Shown: piece by piece, positions 9,360 to 18,241 of the stretch
Layout: each line of letters starts with the position of its first letter
Numbering within the stretch: the stretch's first letter is position 1
Source: Sulfitobacter sp.
GTDB lineage: Bacteria > Pseudomonadota > Alphaproteobacteria > Rhodobacterales > Rhodobacteraceae
Assembly (NCBI GenBank): GCA_017854855.1
Contig: JAFMGZ010000008.1
Coordinates: 29,024 to 93,023, forward strand
Length of the DNA stretch: 64,000 nt
Direction of reading: 5' to 3'
Translations under genes and position numbers: made by a program
The notes under the pieces: model-generated
Database searches by the model: none
Seen by the model: the letters and a program-made list of their open reading frames with translations, nothing else
What the model was told of the DNA's origin: nothing

Positions 9360-10187
9360 ATGGCCGACGAATTGATACACGACAAAGACGCAGGCATCGA
9401 ACGCCTGCTTGAGATCATGCGCCGCCTGCGGGATCCGCAAACCGGCTGCCCCTGGGACATCGAACAGGATTTCGACAGCATCGCCCCCTATACGATCGAA
9501 GAGGCCTATGAGGTTGCCGATGCGATCCAGCGCCGCGACTGGCCAGAGCTGGAAGGTGAGCTGGGCGATCTGCTGCTGCAATCGGTCTATCACACGGCCA
9601 TGGCCGAAGAAGCGGGGCTGTTCAGCTTTCAATCCGTGGTGCGCAATATCTCTGACAAGATGGTGGCGCGGCACCCGCATGTCTTTGGCACGGAAAGCCG
9701 CGACAAATCCGCCGAACAGCAGACCGCCGACTGGGAAGCGATCAAGGCGCGCGAACGTGCAGGCAAGGCGCAGCAGGGCGCGCTGGACGGGGTCGCCGTG
9801 GGGCTGCCCGCGCTCTTGCGCGCCTACAAGCTGCAAAAGCGGGCCGCACGAGTGGGGTTTGACTGGCCTGACACCCGCGACGTGATTGCCAAGATCACCG
9901 AAGAAGCCGCCGAACTGGTCGAGGCCCGCGATACCCTGACCCAAAGGGAGGTCGAAGAGGAATTCGGCGATCTGATGTTTGTCATGGCGAACCTTGGCCG
10001 CCACCTGGGGCTGGAGCCCGAGGCCGCGCTGCGGGCCGCCAACGCCAAATTCACCCGCCGTTTTGCCGGGATCGAGGCGCGACTGGCCGCCATGGGCAAG
10101 ACCCCGTCCGACAGTGATCTGGCAGAGATGGATGCCCTGTGGGATGCGGTCAAGGCGGAGGAACGCGCAGCGCAGACCAGCGACTGA
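9360..10187 (+). CDS. mazG: Nucleoside triphosphate pyrophosphohydrolase MazG
   Basis: A 275-residue two-domain MazG. It hydrolyses (d)NTPs to NMP and pyrophosphate, cleaning the nucleotide pool. Tandem MazG domains are visible: the first with CPWDIEQ, YTIEEAYEVADAI and ELGDLLLQ, the second with KITEEAAELVEA and EEEFGDLMFVMANL. The acidic EExxE and ExxD metal ligands are present in both. The start at 9360 follows AGGAC at a good distance; 11 extra upstream codons are possible but have no clear ribosome binding site. It is divergent from the M20 gene, sharing a 64-bp intergenic region. Confidence 0.92.
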   Translation: MADELIHDKDAGIERLLEIMRRLRDPQTGCPWDIEQDFDSIAPYTIEEAYEVADAIQRRDWPELEGELGDLLLQSVYHTAMAEEAGLFSFQSVVRNISDKMVARHPHVFGTESRDKSAEQQTADWEAIKARERAGKAQQGALDGVAVGLPALLRAYKLQKRAARVGFDWPDTRDVIAKITEEAAELVEARDTLTQREVEEEFGDLMFVMANLGRHLGLEPEAALRAANAKFTRRFAGIEARLAAMGKTPSDSDLAEMDALWDAVKAEERAAQTSD

Positions 10188-10243
10188 CTGGCCCCTTTTG
10201 ATTGCAGCGCCTTTCGCCTATCTAAAAGCAAAGAGGATATCCC

Positions 10244-11185
10244 ATGCAGCCCAAGAAAATCATCATTGATACCGACCCCGGACAGGACGACGCCGTTGCG
10301 ATCCTGCTTGCCCTTGCCAGCCCCGAAGACATCGAAGTGCTGGGCATCACCTGTGTGGCGGGCAATGTGCCGCTTGACCTGACATCCAGAAATGCGCGCA
10401 TTGTCTGTGAGTTGGCGGGCAAAACGGATGTAAAGGTTTATGCAGGCTGCGACCGCCCCCTGGGCCGCGCCCTGGTCACCGCAGAACATGTCCATGGCAA
10501 ATCGGGGCTGGACGGCCCCGACCTGCCAGAGCCGGTGATGCCGCTGGCCGACGGCCATGCCGTTGATTTCATAATCGAACAGCTACGCGACCACGCGCCA
10601 GGCACCATTACCCTATGTCCCCTTGGCCCCCTGACGAACCTTGCCACGGCCTTTCAAAAAGCGCCCGATGTGGTCAATCGGGTGGCCAAGATCGTGCTGA
10701 TGGGTGGTGGTTATTTTGAGGGTGGCAACATCACGCCCACCGCCGAGTTCAACATCTATGTCGACCCACAAGCGGCTGATATCGTTTTTAAAACGGACAT
10801 ACCTAAAGTGGTGATGCCACTTGATGTAACACATCAAGCACTGGTCACAAAGCCCCGTAATGACGCGTTTCGTGCCCTTCGCACCCCGGTGGGCATTGCA
10901 GTGGCCGAAATGACCGAATTCTTTGAACGGTTCGACAAGGAAAAATACGGATCCGAAGGCGCGCCCCTGCATGATCCATGCGTCACCGCCTACCTGATCA
11001 AGCCAGAGCTTTTCTCGGGGCGGCACGTCAATGTCGAAATCGAAACCCAGTCGGAACTGACCATGGGCATGACCGTCGCCGACTGGTGGGGCGTCACGGA
11101 CCGCGCGCCCAACGCCACCTTTATGAACAAGATCGACGCTGATGGGTTTTTCGCCCTTCTGACTGACCGTCTGGCCCGCCTGTGA
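10244..11185 (+). CDS. Inosine/uridine-preferring nucleoside hydrolase
   Basis: A 313-residue member of the nucleoside hydrolase family, which cleaves the N-glycosidic bond of ribonucleosides in salvage. The calcium-binding signature IDTDPGQDDAVA sits at the N-terminus. Later family landmarks are the TLCPLGPLTNLA segment, VLMGGGYFEGGNITPTAEFNIYVDPQAA and, near the end, LHDPCVTAYL with the late Asp ligand. An AGAGGA sequence precedes the ATG. The stop overlaps the GTG start of the next GNAT gene (GTGA). Substrate preference cannot be told from sequence. Confidence 0.9.
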   Translation: MQPKKIIIDTDPGQDDAVAILLALASPEDIEVLGITCVAGNVPLDLTSRNARIVCELAGKTDVKVYAGCDRPLGRALVTAEHVHGKSGLDGPDLPEPVMPLADGHAVDFIIEQLRDHAPGTITLCPLGPLTNLATAFQKAPDVVNRVAKIVLMGGGYFEGGNITPTAEFNIYVDPQAADIVFKTDIPKVVMPLDVTHQALVTKPRNDAFRALRTPVGIAVAEMTEFFERFDKEKYGSEGAPLHDPCVTAYLIKPELFSGRHVNVEIETQSELTMGMTVADWWGVTDRAPNATFMNKIDADGFFALLTDRLARL

Positions 11186-11631
11186 GCGCGGCACTGACAT
11201 TGGCCAAGCCTGACCATCTGGACAGGCTGGTGGCCCTGTGCGGCGCATTTCACGCCGAAGCCGGGATCACCCGCACCGATACCGCACGTCAGGCGGCCCT
11301 TGCCCCCTTGCTGGACGGCTCTCCTTATGGTGTGGCCTATCTGATCGGCCCCGCGCGGGCCCCGATTGGCTATATCGTGATCTGTTTCGGCTGGTCGGTG
11401 GAATTTGGCGGGCTGGATGCGATCATTGATGAACTATACATCCGTCCCGGTGTGCGCGGGCGCGGCGTTGCGACTGAGGCGCTGATCGCCCTGCCGCGCG
11501 CATTAAGCGAGGGCGGCTTGCGGGCCGTTCACCTGGAGGTGGACCGCGACAATGAAGCGGCCATCAAACTATATCGCCGCGCGGGTTTTGCCCCACGCGA
11601 AAATTACATGTTCATGTCACGGCGGCTTTGA
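11182..11631 (+). CDS. GNAT family N-acetyltransferase
   Basis: A 149-residue single-domain GNAT acetyltransferase using acetyl-CoA. The acetyl-CoA site motif is RPGVRGRGVATEALIALP, preceded by the strand IIDELYI and followed by VHLEVDRDNEAAIKLYRRAGF, the classic motif B. It uses a GTG start that overlaps the nucleoside hydrolase stop; this is supported by translational coupling and the absence of another start. selO follows after four bases. The acceptor is unknown. Confidence 0.85.
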   Translation: MSAALTLAKPDHLDRLVALCGAFHAEAGITRTDTARQAALAPLLDGSPYGVAYLIGPARAPIGYIVICFGWSVEFGGLDAIIDELYIRPGVRGRGVATEALIALPRALSEGGLRAVHLEVDRDNEAAIKLYRRAGFAPRENYMFMSRRL

Positions 11632-11635
11632 CCCT

Positions 11636-13045
11636 ATGAAAATTTCCTTCGACAACAGTTTCGCGCAACTGCCAGACGGGTTCTACACGCGTTTACACCC
11701 GACATCAGTTGCCGCCCCCAAGCTGTTGGCATTTAACGAAAGTCTTAGCACCGATCTGGGCATTGCGGCAGCAACGCCCGATGACATTGCGGCGGTCTTT
11801 TCCGGCAATGAAATCCCCCAGGGGGCCGCCCCCTTGGCGCAGCTTTATGCCGGGCACCAGTTTGGCAATTATTCGCCCCAGCTGGGCGATGGCAGGGCGA
11901 TCTTGCTGGGCGAAGTGCTGGCTGCGGATGGCACGCGCCGTGACATCCAGCTTAAGGGGTCGGGCCCCACGCCCTATTCACGCATGGGCGATGGCCGGGC
12001 GTGGCTGGGCCCCGTGCTGCGCGAATATGTCGTGTCAGAAGCGATGCATGCCCTGGGCATCCCCACGACCCGTGCATTGGCGGCGGTGGCCACTGGCGAA
12101 AACATCTGGCGCGAACAAGGGGCATTGCCCGGTGCCGTACTGACGCGCATTGCCGCCAGTCACCTGCGCGTCGGCTCCTTTCAGGTCTTTGCCCATCGCG
12201 CCGAGATAGAGAACCTAAAGACCCTGACGCAATATGCCATTGACCGGCACTATCCACAGGCCCGGGGCCCGATGGACCTGCTGCGCGCCGTATGCGCCAG
12301 ACAGGCGGATCTGGTGACGCGCTGGATGTCGGTGGGCTTTATCCACGGGGTGATGAACACCGACAATTCGACCATCTCTGGGGAAACCATCGACTACGGC
12401 CCCTGTGCCTTTATGGATGCGTTTCATCAAAACCGGGTGTTCAGCTCAATTGACCAGCAGGGCCGCTATGCTTACGGCAACCAACCCGGCATCATCGTGT
12501 GGAACATGGCGCAGCTGGCCACGAGCCTGATCCAGCAATGCGACGACAGGGATGCCGCCGTCCAGGAGGCAACCGAGATCGTCCACGCCATGCCACAGCT
12601 GTTGGAAGACGGCTGGCTGACCCGCTTTGCCGCCAAGATCGGCATCGCCTCCCCCCAAGCCGAAGACACCAAACTGATCGAAGATCTGCTGGCCCTGATG
12701 CAAAAGGATGGTGCGGATTTCACCAATACCTTCTACGCCCTTGGCACGGATCAGGCCCGCGATCAGTTCACGGACCGCGCGGCATTTGACCTTTGGGCCG
12801 CGCGCTGGGAACAACGCATCGGCTCTGTTGATACTGCACGCACCGTCATGGCCGCAGCCAACCCCGCGATCATTCCGCGCAACCACCGCATTGAGGAAAT
12901 GATAGCGGCTGCCGTAGCGGGCGACATGGCCCCCTTTGAGCGGCTGATGAAGGCGCTGGCCACCCCGTTTGAGGCGACAGACACAGAGCTGATGCGCCCG
13001 CCAACGGCAGAACAGATCGTGCCCGCCACCTTATGCGGGACCTGA
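11636..13045 (+). CDS. selO: Protein adenylyltransferase SelO (YdiU/UPF0061)
   Basis: A 469-residue SelO-family protein. SelO has a kinase-like fold with flipped ATP and transfers AMP to Ser/Thr/Tyr of target proteins, linked to redox homeostasis. Diagnostic stretches are AGHQFGNYSPQLGDGRA, LKGSGPTPYSRMGDGRA, EAMHALGIPTTRALA, and HGVMNTDNSTISGETIDYGP containing the catalytic region. The ATG at 11636 is chosen because MKISFDNSFAQLP is the family start; the longer frame overlaps the GNAT gene. I see no C-terminal selenocysteine; the protein ends at an ordinary TGA after LCGT. The gene meets the convergent EamA gene with three bases between stops. Confidence 0.93.
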   Translation: MKISFDNSFAQLPDGFYTRLHPTSVAAPKLLAFNESLSTDLGIAAATPDDIAAVFSGNEIPQGAAPLAQLYAGHQFGNYSPQLGDGRAILLGEVLAADGTRRDIQLKGSGPTPYSRMGDGRAWLGPVLREYVVSEAMHALGIPTTRALAAVATGENIWREQGALPGAVLTRIAASHLRVGSFQVFAHRAEIENLKTLTQYAIDRHYPQARGPMDLLRAVCARQADLVTRWMSVGFIHGVMNTDNSTISGETIDYGPCAFMDAFHQNRVFSSIDQQGRYAYGNQPGIIVWNMAQLATSLIQQCDDRDAAVQEATEIVHAMPQLLEDGWLTRFAAKIGIASPQAEDTKLIEDLLALMQKDGADFTNTFYALGTDQARDQFTDRAAFDLWAARWEQRIGSVDTARTVMAAANPAIIPRNHRIEEMIAAAVAGDMAPFERLMKALATPFEATDTELMRPPTAEQIVPATLCGT

Positions 13046-13048
13046 GGG

Positions 13049-13921
13049 TCAGGCCGGAATGCGTGGCTTGCGGTTGATCAGATAGATGCCGCTGGCCACC
13101 AGCACCAAGGCACCCCAGACCGACAGGGCCACATCCTCTGACAGCAGCAGCCAGCCCAGGATCACGGAAAACACCGGCGACAAAAAGCTGAATGACGCGA
13201 CGGATGAGGCGGGATAGATGCTCATCAACCAGAACCACACCAGAAAACCCAGGCTGGCCACGGCAATGATCTGAAACAGCAGGCCCGCAACATGGATCAC
13301 CTCAACCTCGCGCAGCATGGGGCCAAAGAAGGGGGCCAGCAGCAATAGGATCGGGGCAGAGATCATCACCTGAAACATCAGCTGTTGTGCAGGCGGCACC
13401 TGCGACAGGGGCGTCATGCGCACGCAACAGATGATGCCGGCCCAGCAAAACGCCGACGTCAGCGCCATCAGGTCCCCCTTCCAGCTGAACGCGCCATCGC
13501 CCCGGTCGGCCAGCGCGATCGCCACCCCCGACATGGCCAATATCAGCCCCAGCAGCTTGAGCCGGGTCAGCCGTTCGTTGGGAAAAAAGAAATGCGCAAT
13601 CAGCGACAGCCAGACCGGCATGGAATAAAAGATGACAGAGGCCCGGCTGACAGTGGTGATGTCCAGCGCAGTGAACAGGCACATGAATTCGAGGGTAAAG
13701 AACAGACCAGATGCAATGCCCCCAGCCAGCGCAGTGCGCGGTACCTTGAAACTGACACCGCGCAGCCGCATCCAGATCATCAACACGATCACAGCCCCCA
13801 GGGACCGTACCCCGGCCTGAAAAATCGGACCAAACCCACCCGAAGTAACTTTGATCACCACCTGATTGAACGCCAGATGCAACGCAAAGGCGATCAGCGC
13901 TGTCGCACCAAAAAGGTCCAT
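13049..13921 (-). CDS. EamA/DMT-family transporter
   Basis: About 290 residues with some ten hydrophobic helices, in two EamA-like halves: the first around FGATALIAFALHLAFNQVV and VSRASVIFYSMPVWLSLIAHF, the second around ALTSAFCWAGIICCV and SFLSPVFSVILGWLLLSEDV. These are the drug/metabolite transporter hallmarks: inner-membrane export of small metabolites, substrate unknown. The start at 13921 gives a normal DMT N-terminus; upstream in-frame ATGs (for example 13969) would add a polar extension and cannot be excluded, since no strong Shine-Dalgarno sequence is visible. Confidence 0.85.
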   Translation of the reverse strand: MDLFGATALIAFALHLAFNQVVIKVTSGGFGPIFQAGVRSLGAVIVLMIWMRLRGVSFKVPRTALAGGIASGLFFTLEFMCLFTALDITTVSRASVIFYSMPVWLSLIAHFFFPNERLTRLKLLGLILAMSGVAIALADRGDGAFSWKGDLMALTSAFCWAGIICCVRMTPLSQVPPAQQLMFQVMISAPILLLLAPFFGPMLREVEVIHVAGLLFQIIAVASLGFLVWFWLMSIYPASSVASFSFLSPVFSVILGWLLLSEDVALSVWGALVLVASGIYLINRKPRIPA

Positions 13922-14076
13922 ATGATCTTTGCGTTCCACCAGATCAAAAGCGCCGAGGTGCGGCTTCATGTCAATGCGAAACCCAAGGGCCATGACAATG
14001 ACGCGGGGATTTTCCCCTTTTGGGCAGATCATATCATGTCATCGTGGGGGAGAATTCAGATAAGGGGAATCACCAA

Positions 14077-14904
14077 ATGAGCTTGATGAAAACTTTGGCC
14101 AAAGTGGCTGTTGGCGTGGCGGTTGCAAAAGGGGCCAGCGCGATGATGCGTCAGTCTGGTGCCGGTGGCGGCGCAGGTGGCGGATTGGGCGGCCTGCTGG
14201 GCAGCCTGACGTCAGGCGCGCAACCCACAGGTCGCGCATCCAGCGGCGGCGGGCTGGAGGACATGTTGGGCGGCTTGCTGGGCGGTGCCGGTGGCGGGGC
14301 TGCTGGCGGAATGGCTGGCGGGCTGGGTGGCCTGCTTGAACAACTGGGCGGCAGCGGTCAAGGTCAGGCGGGCGGCGGACTGGGTGGTTTGCTGGGCGGT
14401 CTGGCAAGTGCGGCCGGCGCGGGTGGCCTGCTGGGCGGTGCCGGTGCGGCCCTGCAGCGGCGACCTGCACAGAATAACCAAAGCTTTGGTGCAGTGCTCA
14501 ATTCCCAGTTTGCCAGCACCCCCGAACCAGAGATCGAACCCTCGCAGGATCAAGAAGCGGCAGCCGGTCTGATGCTGGCGGCGATGATCCAGGCGGCAAA
14601 ATCCGATGGAACTTTTGATGAGTCCGAAAAAGACAAGCTTTTGGGTCAATTGGGCGATGTAGACGCCGAAGAAGCTGCATTTGTGCAAGCGCAACTGCAG
14701 GCTCCTGTGGATATCGAAGGGCTGATTGCCCAGACGCCAAAGGGGCTGGAGCAGCAGATTTACGCCATGTCGGTTCTGGGCATTGATCTGGACACTCAGC
14801 AAGAGGCGCAATATCTGCACCAGCTCGCGCAGGGCTTTGGGATGAAACCGGCCCAGGTGAATGAGATCCACGCGCAGATGGGCGTGCCGTCCCTTTATAC
14901 CTGA
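14077..14904 (+). CDS. DUF533 / TerB-like protein with glycine-rich region
   Basis: A 275-residue protein. Residues 1-25 form a hydrophobic segment (SLMKTLAKVAVGVAVAKGA). Residues about 30-140 are strongly glycine-rich with repeated GGLGGLLG-type units. The C-terminal 110 residues form a TerB-like DUF533 helical domain (AAGLMLAAMIQAAKSDGTF, KDKLLGQLGDVDAEE, IYAMSVLGIDLDT). The start is fixed by AAGGGGA just upstream of the ATG at 14077. E. coli YebE is a distant relative of the domain, and its function is unknown. An inner-membrane or envelope location is plausible. A strong bidirectional hairpin follows. Confidence 0.82.
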   Translation: MSLMKTLAKVAVGVAVAKGASAMMRQSGAGGGAGGGLGGLLGSLTSGAQPTGRASSGGGLEDMLGGLLGGAGGGAAGGMAGGLGGLLEQLGGSGQGQAGGGLGGLLGGLASAAGAGGLLGGAGAALQRRPAQNNQSFGAVLNSQFASTPEPEIEPSQDQEAAAGLMLAAMIQAAKSDGTFDESEKDKLLGQLGDVDAEEAAFVQAQLQAPVDIEGLIAQTPKGLEQQIYAMSVLGIDLDTQQEAQYLHQLAQGFGMKPAQVNEIHAQMGVPSLYT

Positions 14905-14964
14905 CGGCTATCGGTGACGGCCATGGTTGACTGGGCCACCGGCACAGTCGGTCTAGCAGAATGA

Positions 14965-15000
14965 AAAAGGCGGCGCATCCAACCGGATGCGCCGCCTTTT
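14965..15000. terminator. Bidirectional intrinsic terminator
   Basis: A perfect 16-bp stem (AAAAGGCGGCGCATCC with its reverse complement) around loop AACC. It ends in TTTT on both strands and lies between the convergent DUF533 gene (stop 14904) and helicase gene (stop 15019), so it can serve both. Confidence 0.9.
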
Positions 15001-15018
15001 GCTCTTGAACTGATAGGG

Positions 15019-16359
15019 TCAGGCGGCTTTCTGGCCGCCCGGCTTGCCACCGCCGCCACCGCCGCTGCGTCTGCGGTTGCGGCCTGCATTGGGCTTGGCC
15101 TCACCTTGTGCACCACCGGCACCACCGCCGCCGCCGCGCGTACGGTTGCCGCCGCCACCGCCACCACCGGGTTTGCCGCCCCTGCCCCGACCACGGGACT
15201 GCTTGGGCTTTTCTTCGATCTCGGCCCCTTCCCACGGACGGCCAGAGGCCACGGGGATGCGGATTTTCATGACCTTCTGGATCGCGATCAATTCGCCCAT
15301 CTCATCGGGTGCGCAAAATGCGATGGCCGCACCATCTTTGCCCGCCCGTGCAGTCCGGCCGATCCGGTGGACATAATTGTCAGGCACATTCGGCAGATCA
15401 TAGTTGTAGACGTGTTTCACATCCGGAATGTCCAGACCACGCGCCGCCACATCCGTGGCCACCAGAACCGTGATTTCACCGGATTTGAACCCGGCAATCG
15501 CACGGTCGCGCTGACCTTGGGATTTATTCCCGTGGATAGAGGCCGCATCAAAGCCCGCCTTGACCAGCGTCTTCATCAGCTTTTCGGATCCATGTTTGGT
15601 CCGGCCAAAGACCAGCGCCCGCTCGCCCTTGTGCTTGGCCAGCAATTCCACCAGCAGCGATGTCTTTTCCGCCTTGGCGATAAAATGCACCTCTTGGGTG
15701 ACCTTGTCGGCCGCCTTGCCCGGAGGCGAGACTTCGATCCGGATCGGGCTGGTCAAATAGCTGTTGGCGATCTCGCTCATCAGCTTGGGCATGGTCGCCG
15801 AGAACAGCATCGTCTGGCGCTCTTTGGGGATCACGGAGGAGATTTTGCGCAGGTCATGGATAAAGCCCATGTCCAGCATCTGGTCCGCCTCATCCAGCAC
15901 CAGGAAGGTCGTCTCATCCAAACGCACCGCGCGGCGGTCCATCAGGTCCAGCAACCGGCCCGGTGTGGCGACAAGCATATCCACACCTTTGGCCAGACGG
16001 CTGATCTGTGGATTGATGCTTTGTCCGCCCACAACCATCTGTGCCTTCAGCGGGGTGCCTTCGCAGAACCCCTTGAGGTTTTGCATGATCTGCTGCGCCA
16101 GTTCGCGCGTGGGTGCCAGCACCAGCGCGCGCACGGATTTGGGGCTGGGTCGCTTGGGGTTTTCCAGCATCTGTGCCACCAGCGGCACGCCAAAGGCCGC
16201 CGTCTTGCCGGTCCCGGTCTGGGCCAGGCCCATCACATCGCGCCCGTTCAGGGCATGGGGGATAGCTTGTTTTTGAATAGGTGTCGGGTCTTTCAGACCC
16301 ATTTCATGCAGCCGCGCCACCAGTTTCTGTGGCAGGCCCATCATGTCGAAATCGCTCAT
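15019..16359 (-). CDS. DEAD-box ATP-dependent RNA helicase (RhlE-like)
   Basis: A 446-residue RNA helicase. Core motifs: Q motif DPTPIQKQAIP (24-34), Walker A AQTGTGKT (46-53), PTREL, TPGR, DEAD at 156-159, SAT at 187-189, ARGLDIPDV and HRIGRTAR (331-338). The last 60 residues or so are a Gly/Arg-rich tail that likely binds RNA. Such proteins unwind RNA in ribosome assembly or degradosome work. The start at 16359 (MSDFDMMGLP) is the family start; the frame is open 70 codons further upstream, but that stretch has no protein-like character. Confidence 0.93.
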   Translation of the reverse strand: MSDFDMMGLPQKLVARLHEMGLKDPTPIQKQAIPHALNGRDVMGLAQTGTGKTAAFGVPLVAQMLENPKRPSPKSVRALVLAPTRELAQQIMQNLKGFCEGTPLKAQMVVGGQSINPQISRLAKGVDMLVATPGRLLDLMDRRAVRLDETTFLVLDEADQMLDMGFIHDLRKISSVIPKERQTMLFSATMPKLMSEIANSYLTSPIRIEVSPPGKAADKVTQEVHFIAKAEKTSLLVELLAKHKGERALVFGRTKHGSEKLMKTLVKAGFDAASIHGNKSQGQRDRAIAGFKSGEITVLVATDVAARGLDIPDVKHVYNYDLPNVPDNYVHRIGRTARAGKDGAAIAFCAPDEMGELIAIQKVMKIRIPVASGRPWEGAEIEEKPKQSRGRGRGGKPGGGGGGGNRTRGGGGGAGGAQGEAKPNAGRNRRRSGGGGGGKPGGQKAA

Positions 16360-16702
16360 ATATCGTCTTTCTGCGCCCGAGAATGCCCGAACGCTATCAG
16401 TCAGTGACGCAAACTGCGTCAGTAGGGTCACGCAAAACAGATCGCAGCAATGGGCCATATGCCACACAGCTGTCTGTCGCGCTTGGCCCCACGCGTGATT
16501 TTGGGAACATCGGCGGGCCTCACTCAGCCGGGTTGCAAACGGGGTATCCCGGGCACCGGCACTGCTCACGCGGCAGAAGGCATCGCTTGGGGTTCATATG
16601 GGGCAGTTGAGACCTCAAGTCAACCAAAGCAGGCAGAACGCGGCTAGCCCCGCGACAAAAAGGACGCTACATGGGGCGCAACTTGCGATCCGGGGGCCAT
16701 AG
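16360..16702. other. Intergenic region between divergent helicase and fur genes
   Basis: About 340 bases with no gene I can support. It must hold the promoters of both divergent genes. Two inverted repeats stand out: GACGCAAACTGCGTC near 16406-16420, and GTTGA/TCAAC at 16606-16624, about 80 bases before fur. Either could be an operator; neither matches a site I know. Confidence 0.5.
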
Positions 16703-17122
16703 ATGAGCAAATCCATCATCAAACGCTGCGAGGCCATGGGCCTGCGCATGACCGGCCAGCGCCGCATCATCGCACAGGTGATCCAGGACAGCGACGACCA
16801 CCCCGATGTTGAGGAATTGTTCAGCCGCGCCTCTGCCCTGGACAGTGGCATTTCCATTGCGACCGTCTACCGCACCGTGAAACTGTTTGAAGAGGCCGAT
16901 ATTCTGGACAAGCTGGAATTTGGCGACGGGCGCGCGCGCTACGAAGATGCGACGCGCGACCATCACGACCACCTGATCGACATGAACTCTGGCGAAGTCA
17001 TCGAATTTGTCGATCCCGAGATCGAAGCCCTGCAAGAGAAAATCGCCCAAAAGCTGGGCTATGAGCTGCGCGGTCACCGGCTGGAACTTTACGGTGTGCC
17101 GATCAAGAAGCGCGACAGCTAG
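16703..17122 (+). CDS. Fur-family metalloregulator (Fur/Mur type)
   Basis: A 139-residue Fur-family repressor. The N-terminal winged helix has MTGQRRIIAQVIQDSDDHPDVEELF and the recognition helix region SIATVYRTVKLF. The dimerisation domain has the metal-binding HHDH at 87-90 and the usual GHRLELYG ending. It has only one cysteine (Cys9) and lacks the CxxC structural zinc site of E. coli Fur; LIDMNSG stands where LICLDCG would be. That pattern suits the alphaproteobacterial Fur/Mur branch, where manganese or iron may be sensed. The stop codon interleaves with that of the convergent AbrB-family gene. Confidence 0.88.
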   Translation: MSKSIIKRCEAMGLRMTGQRRIIAQVIQDSDDHPDVEELFSRASALDSGISIATVYRTVKLFEEADILDKLEFGDGRARYEDATRDHHDHLIDMNSGEVIEFVDPEIEALQEKIAQKLGYELRGHRLELYGVPIKKRDS

Positions 17123-18159
17123 GGGCTGGTCCGCGCCAAAAGCGCGGGCAGCAGAAATGTCAGCAAGAACAGCCGCGCGATATGACATGCGGCAACGAAA
17201 CCCGGCACCACGCCCAACACCGCCCCCATGGCAATCATGGTCTCAAGCCCGCCCGGCGCAAAGGCCACCAGCACATGCGCCACCGGCATGCCCAGGGCCC
17301 AGGCCACCGGCAAGGCCCCGGCACTGGCCAGCGTCACCGCAACCAGCGTCACCGCCAGCCCCGCCAGCAAACCGCGGCGCAGATCGTGCAGGCTGACCCC
17401 CGAAAACCGCGTACCAATAAGCGCACCCAGCACCAGATAGGCCGGCAGGATGATCCATTCGGGCAAGACCCCCGGGGCCCATCCGGTCAAATGCCCCACG
17501 GCCGAACTGACCATCGCCCCCATCAGCAAATAGGCCGGCACCGACAGCCGTTTGAACAGCAGCCCCAAGGCCAGACCACTCAGGCTCAGGGCGATCAGCG
17601 GCACAGCCTGCATCGTTACCCCCTGCGGTGCCACATTGGCCGAAACCTCGATCCCCATCGCCAGAGCGACAAAGGGCACGATGATGGTCAGCGACAAAAG
17701 CCGCACCGATTGCGTGATGGAAATCCGCGCCACATCTGAATTGGTCTCGGCGGCCATGGCGATCACAAAGCTCAGATGCCCGGGGGCCGCCGCCAATAGG
17801 GCGTCCCTTGGGGCAAACCGGAACCCCCGCACCAAGATCACCCGGCACAGCATCAAGATCAGCCAAAGAACCATGCCCATGAACACAAAGGCCAGCGGCC
17901 AGCGGATCATGGCCGCCAGCGCATCGGCGTCAAAGCCCGCCCCCACGGCCATGCCCAAGACCACGAAACACAGATCGCGCAACCGCGGATCAATTCCCGT
18001 GCGCACCCCCGCAAGGCCCGAAAGCGACACCATGATCGCTGGCCCCAGCAGCATGAAGACCGGCGCATTCAACAGCCAGCCAAGCCCGGCCCCGACCGCG
18101 CCCAGCACAAGGGTCAGACCCGTGACCCAAACAGGATGTGAAAGATTTCGCAGATCCAT
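17119..18159 (-). CDS. AbrB-family (PF05145-type) membrane protein
   Basis: A 346-residue hydrophobic protein with about ten membrane helices arranged as an internal repeat. Each half contains a Pro-Ala/Gly-rich stretch: LLGPAIMVSLSGLAGV and GAAPGHLSFVIAMAAET-like in the first, LPEWIILPAYLVLGALIGTRF and FAPGGLETMIAMGAVLG in the second. The PGxLxxxIAM repeat is the hallmark of the AbrB/YqhQ-like family once annotated as ammonia monooxygenase. It is an inner-membrane transporter of unknown substrate, unrelated to the AbrB DNA-binding regulator. It is divergent from the next EamA gene. Confidence 0.85.
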   Translation of the reverse strand: MDLRNLSHPVWVTGLTLVLGAVGAGLGWLLNAPVFMLLGPAIMVSLSGLAGVRTGIDPRLRDLCFVVLGMAVGAGFDADALAAMIRWPLAFVFMGMVLWLILMLCRVILVRGFRFAPRDALLAAAPGHLSFVIAMAAETNSDVARISITQSVRLLSLTIIVPFVALAMGIEVSANVAPQGVTMQAVPLIALSLSGLALGLLFKRLSVPAYLLMGAMVSSAVGHLTGWAPGVLPEWIILPAYLVLGALIGTRFSGVSLHDLRRGLLAGLAVTLVAVTLASAGALPVAWALGMPVAHVLVAFAPGGLETMIAMGAVLGVVPGFVAACHIARLFLLTFLLPALLARTSP

Positions 18160-18241
18160 ATCGCCCCAGCTATCACCCGGCCTTGCCCTTGTCCCCCAAA
18201 ACCGTCATGGCCTGCCCCAGACCACCCTCAAAGGACATCTG

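Noticed and set aside
15106..16407. A 433-codon plus-strand frame
   Set aside because: Antisense to the DEAD-box helicase, whose motifs are complete; His/Arg-rich composition typical of a shadow frame.
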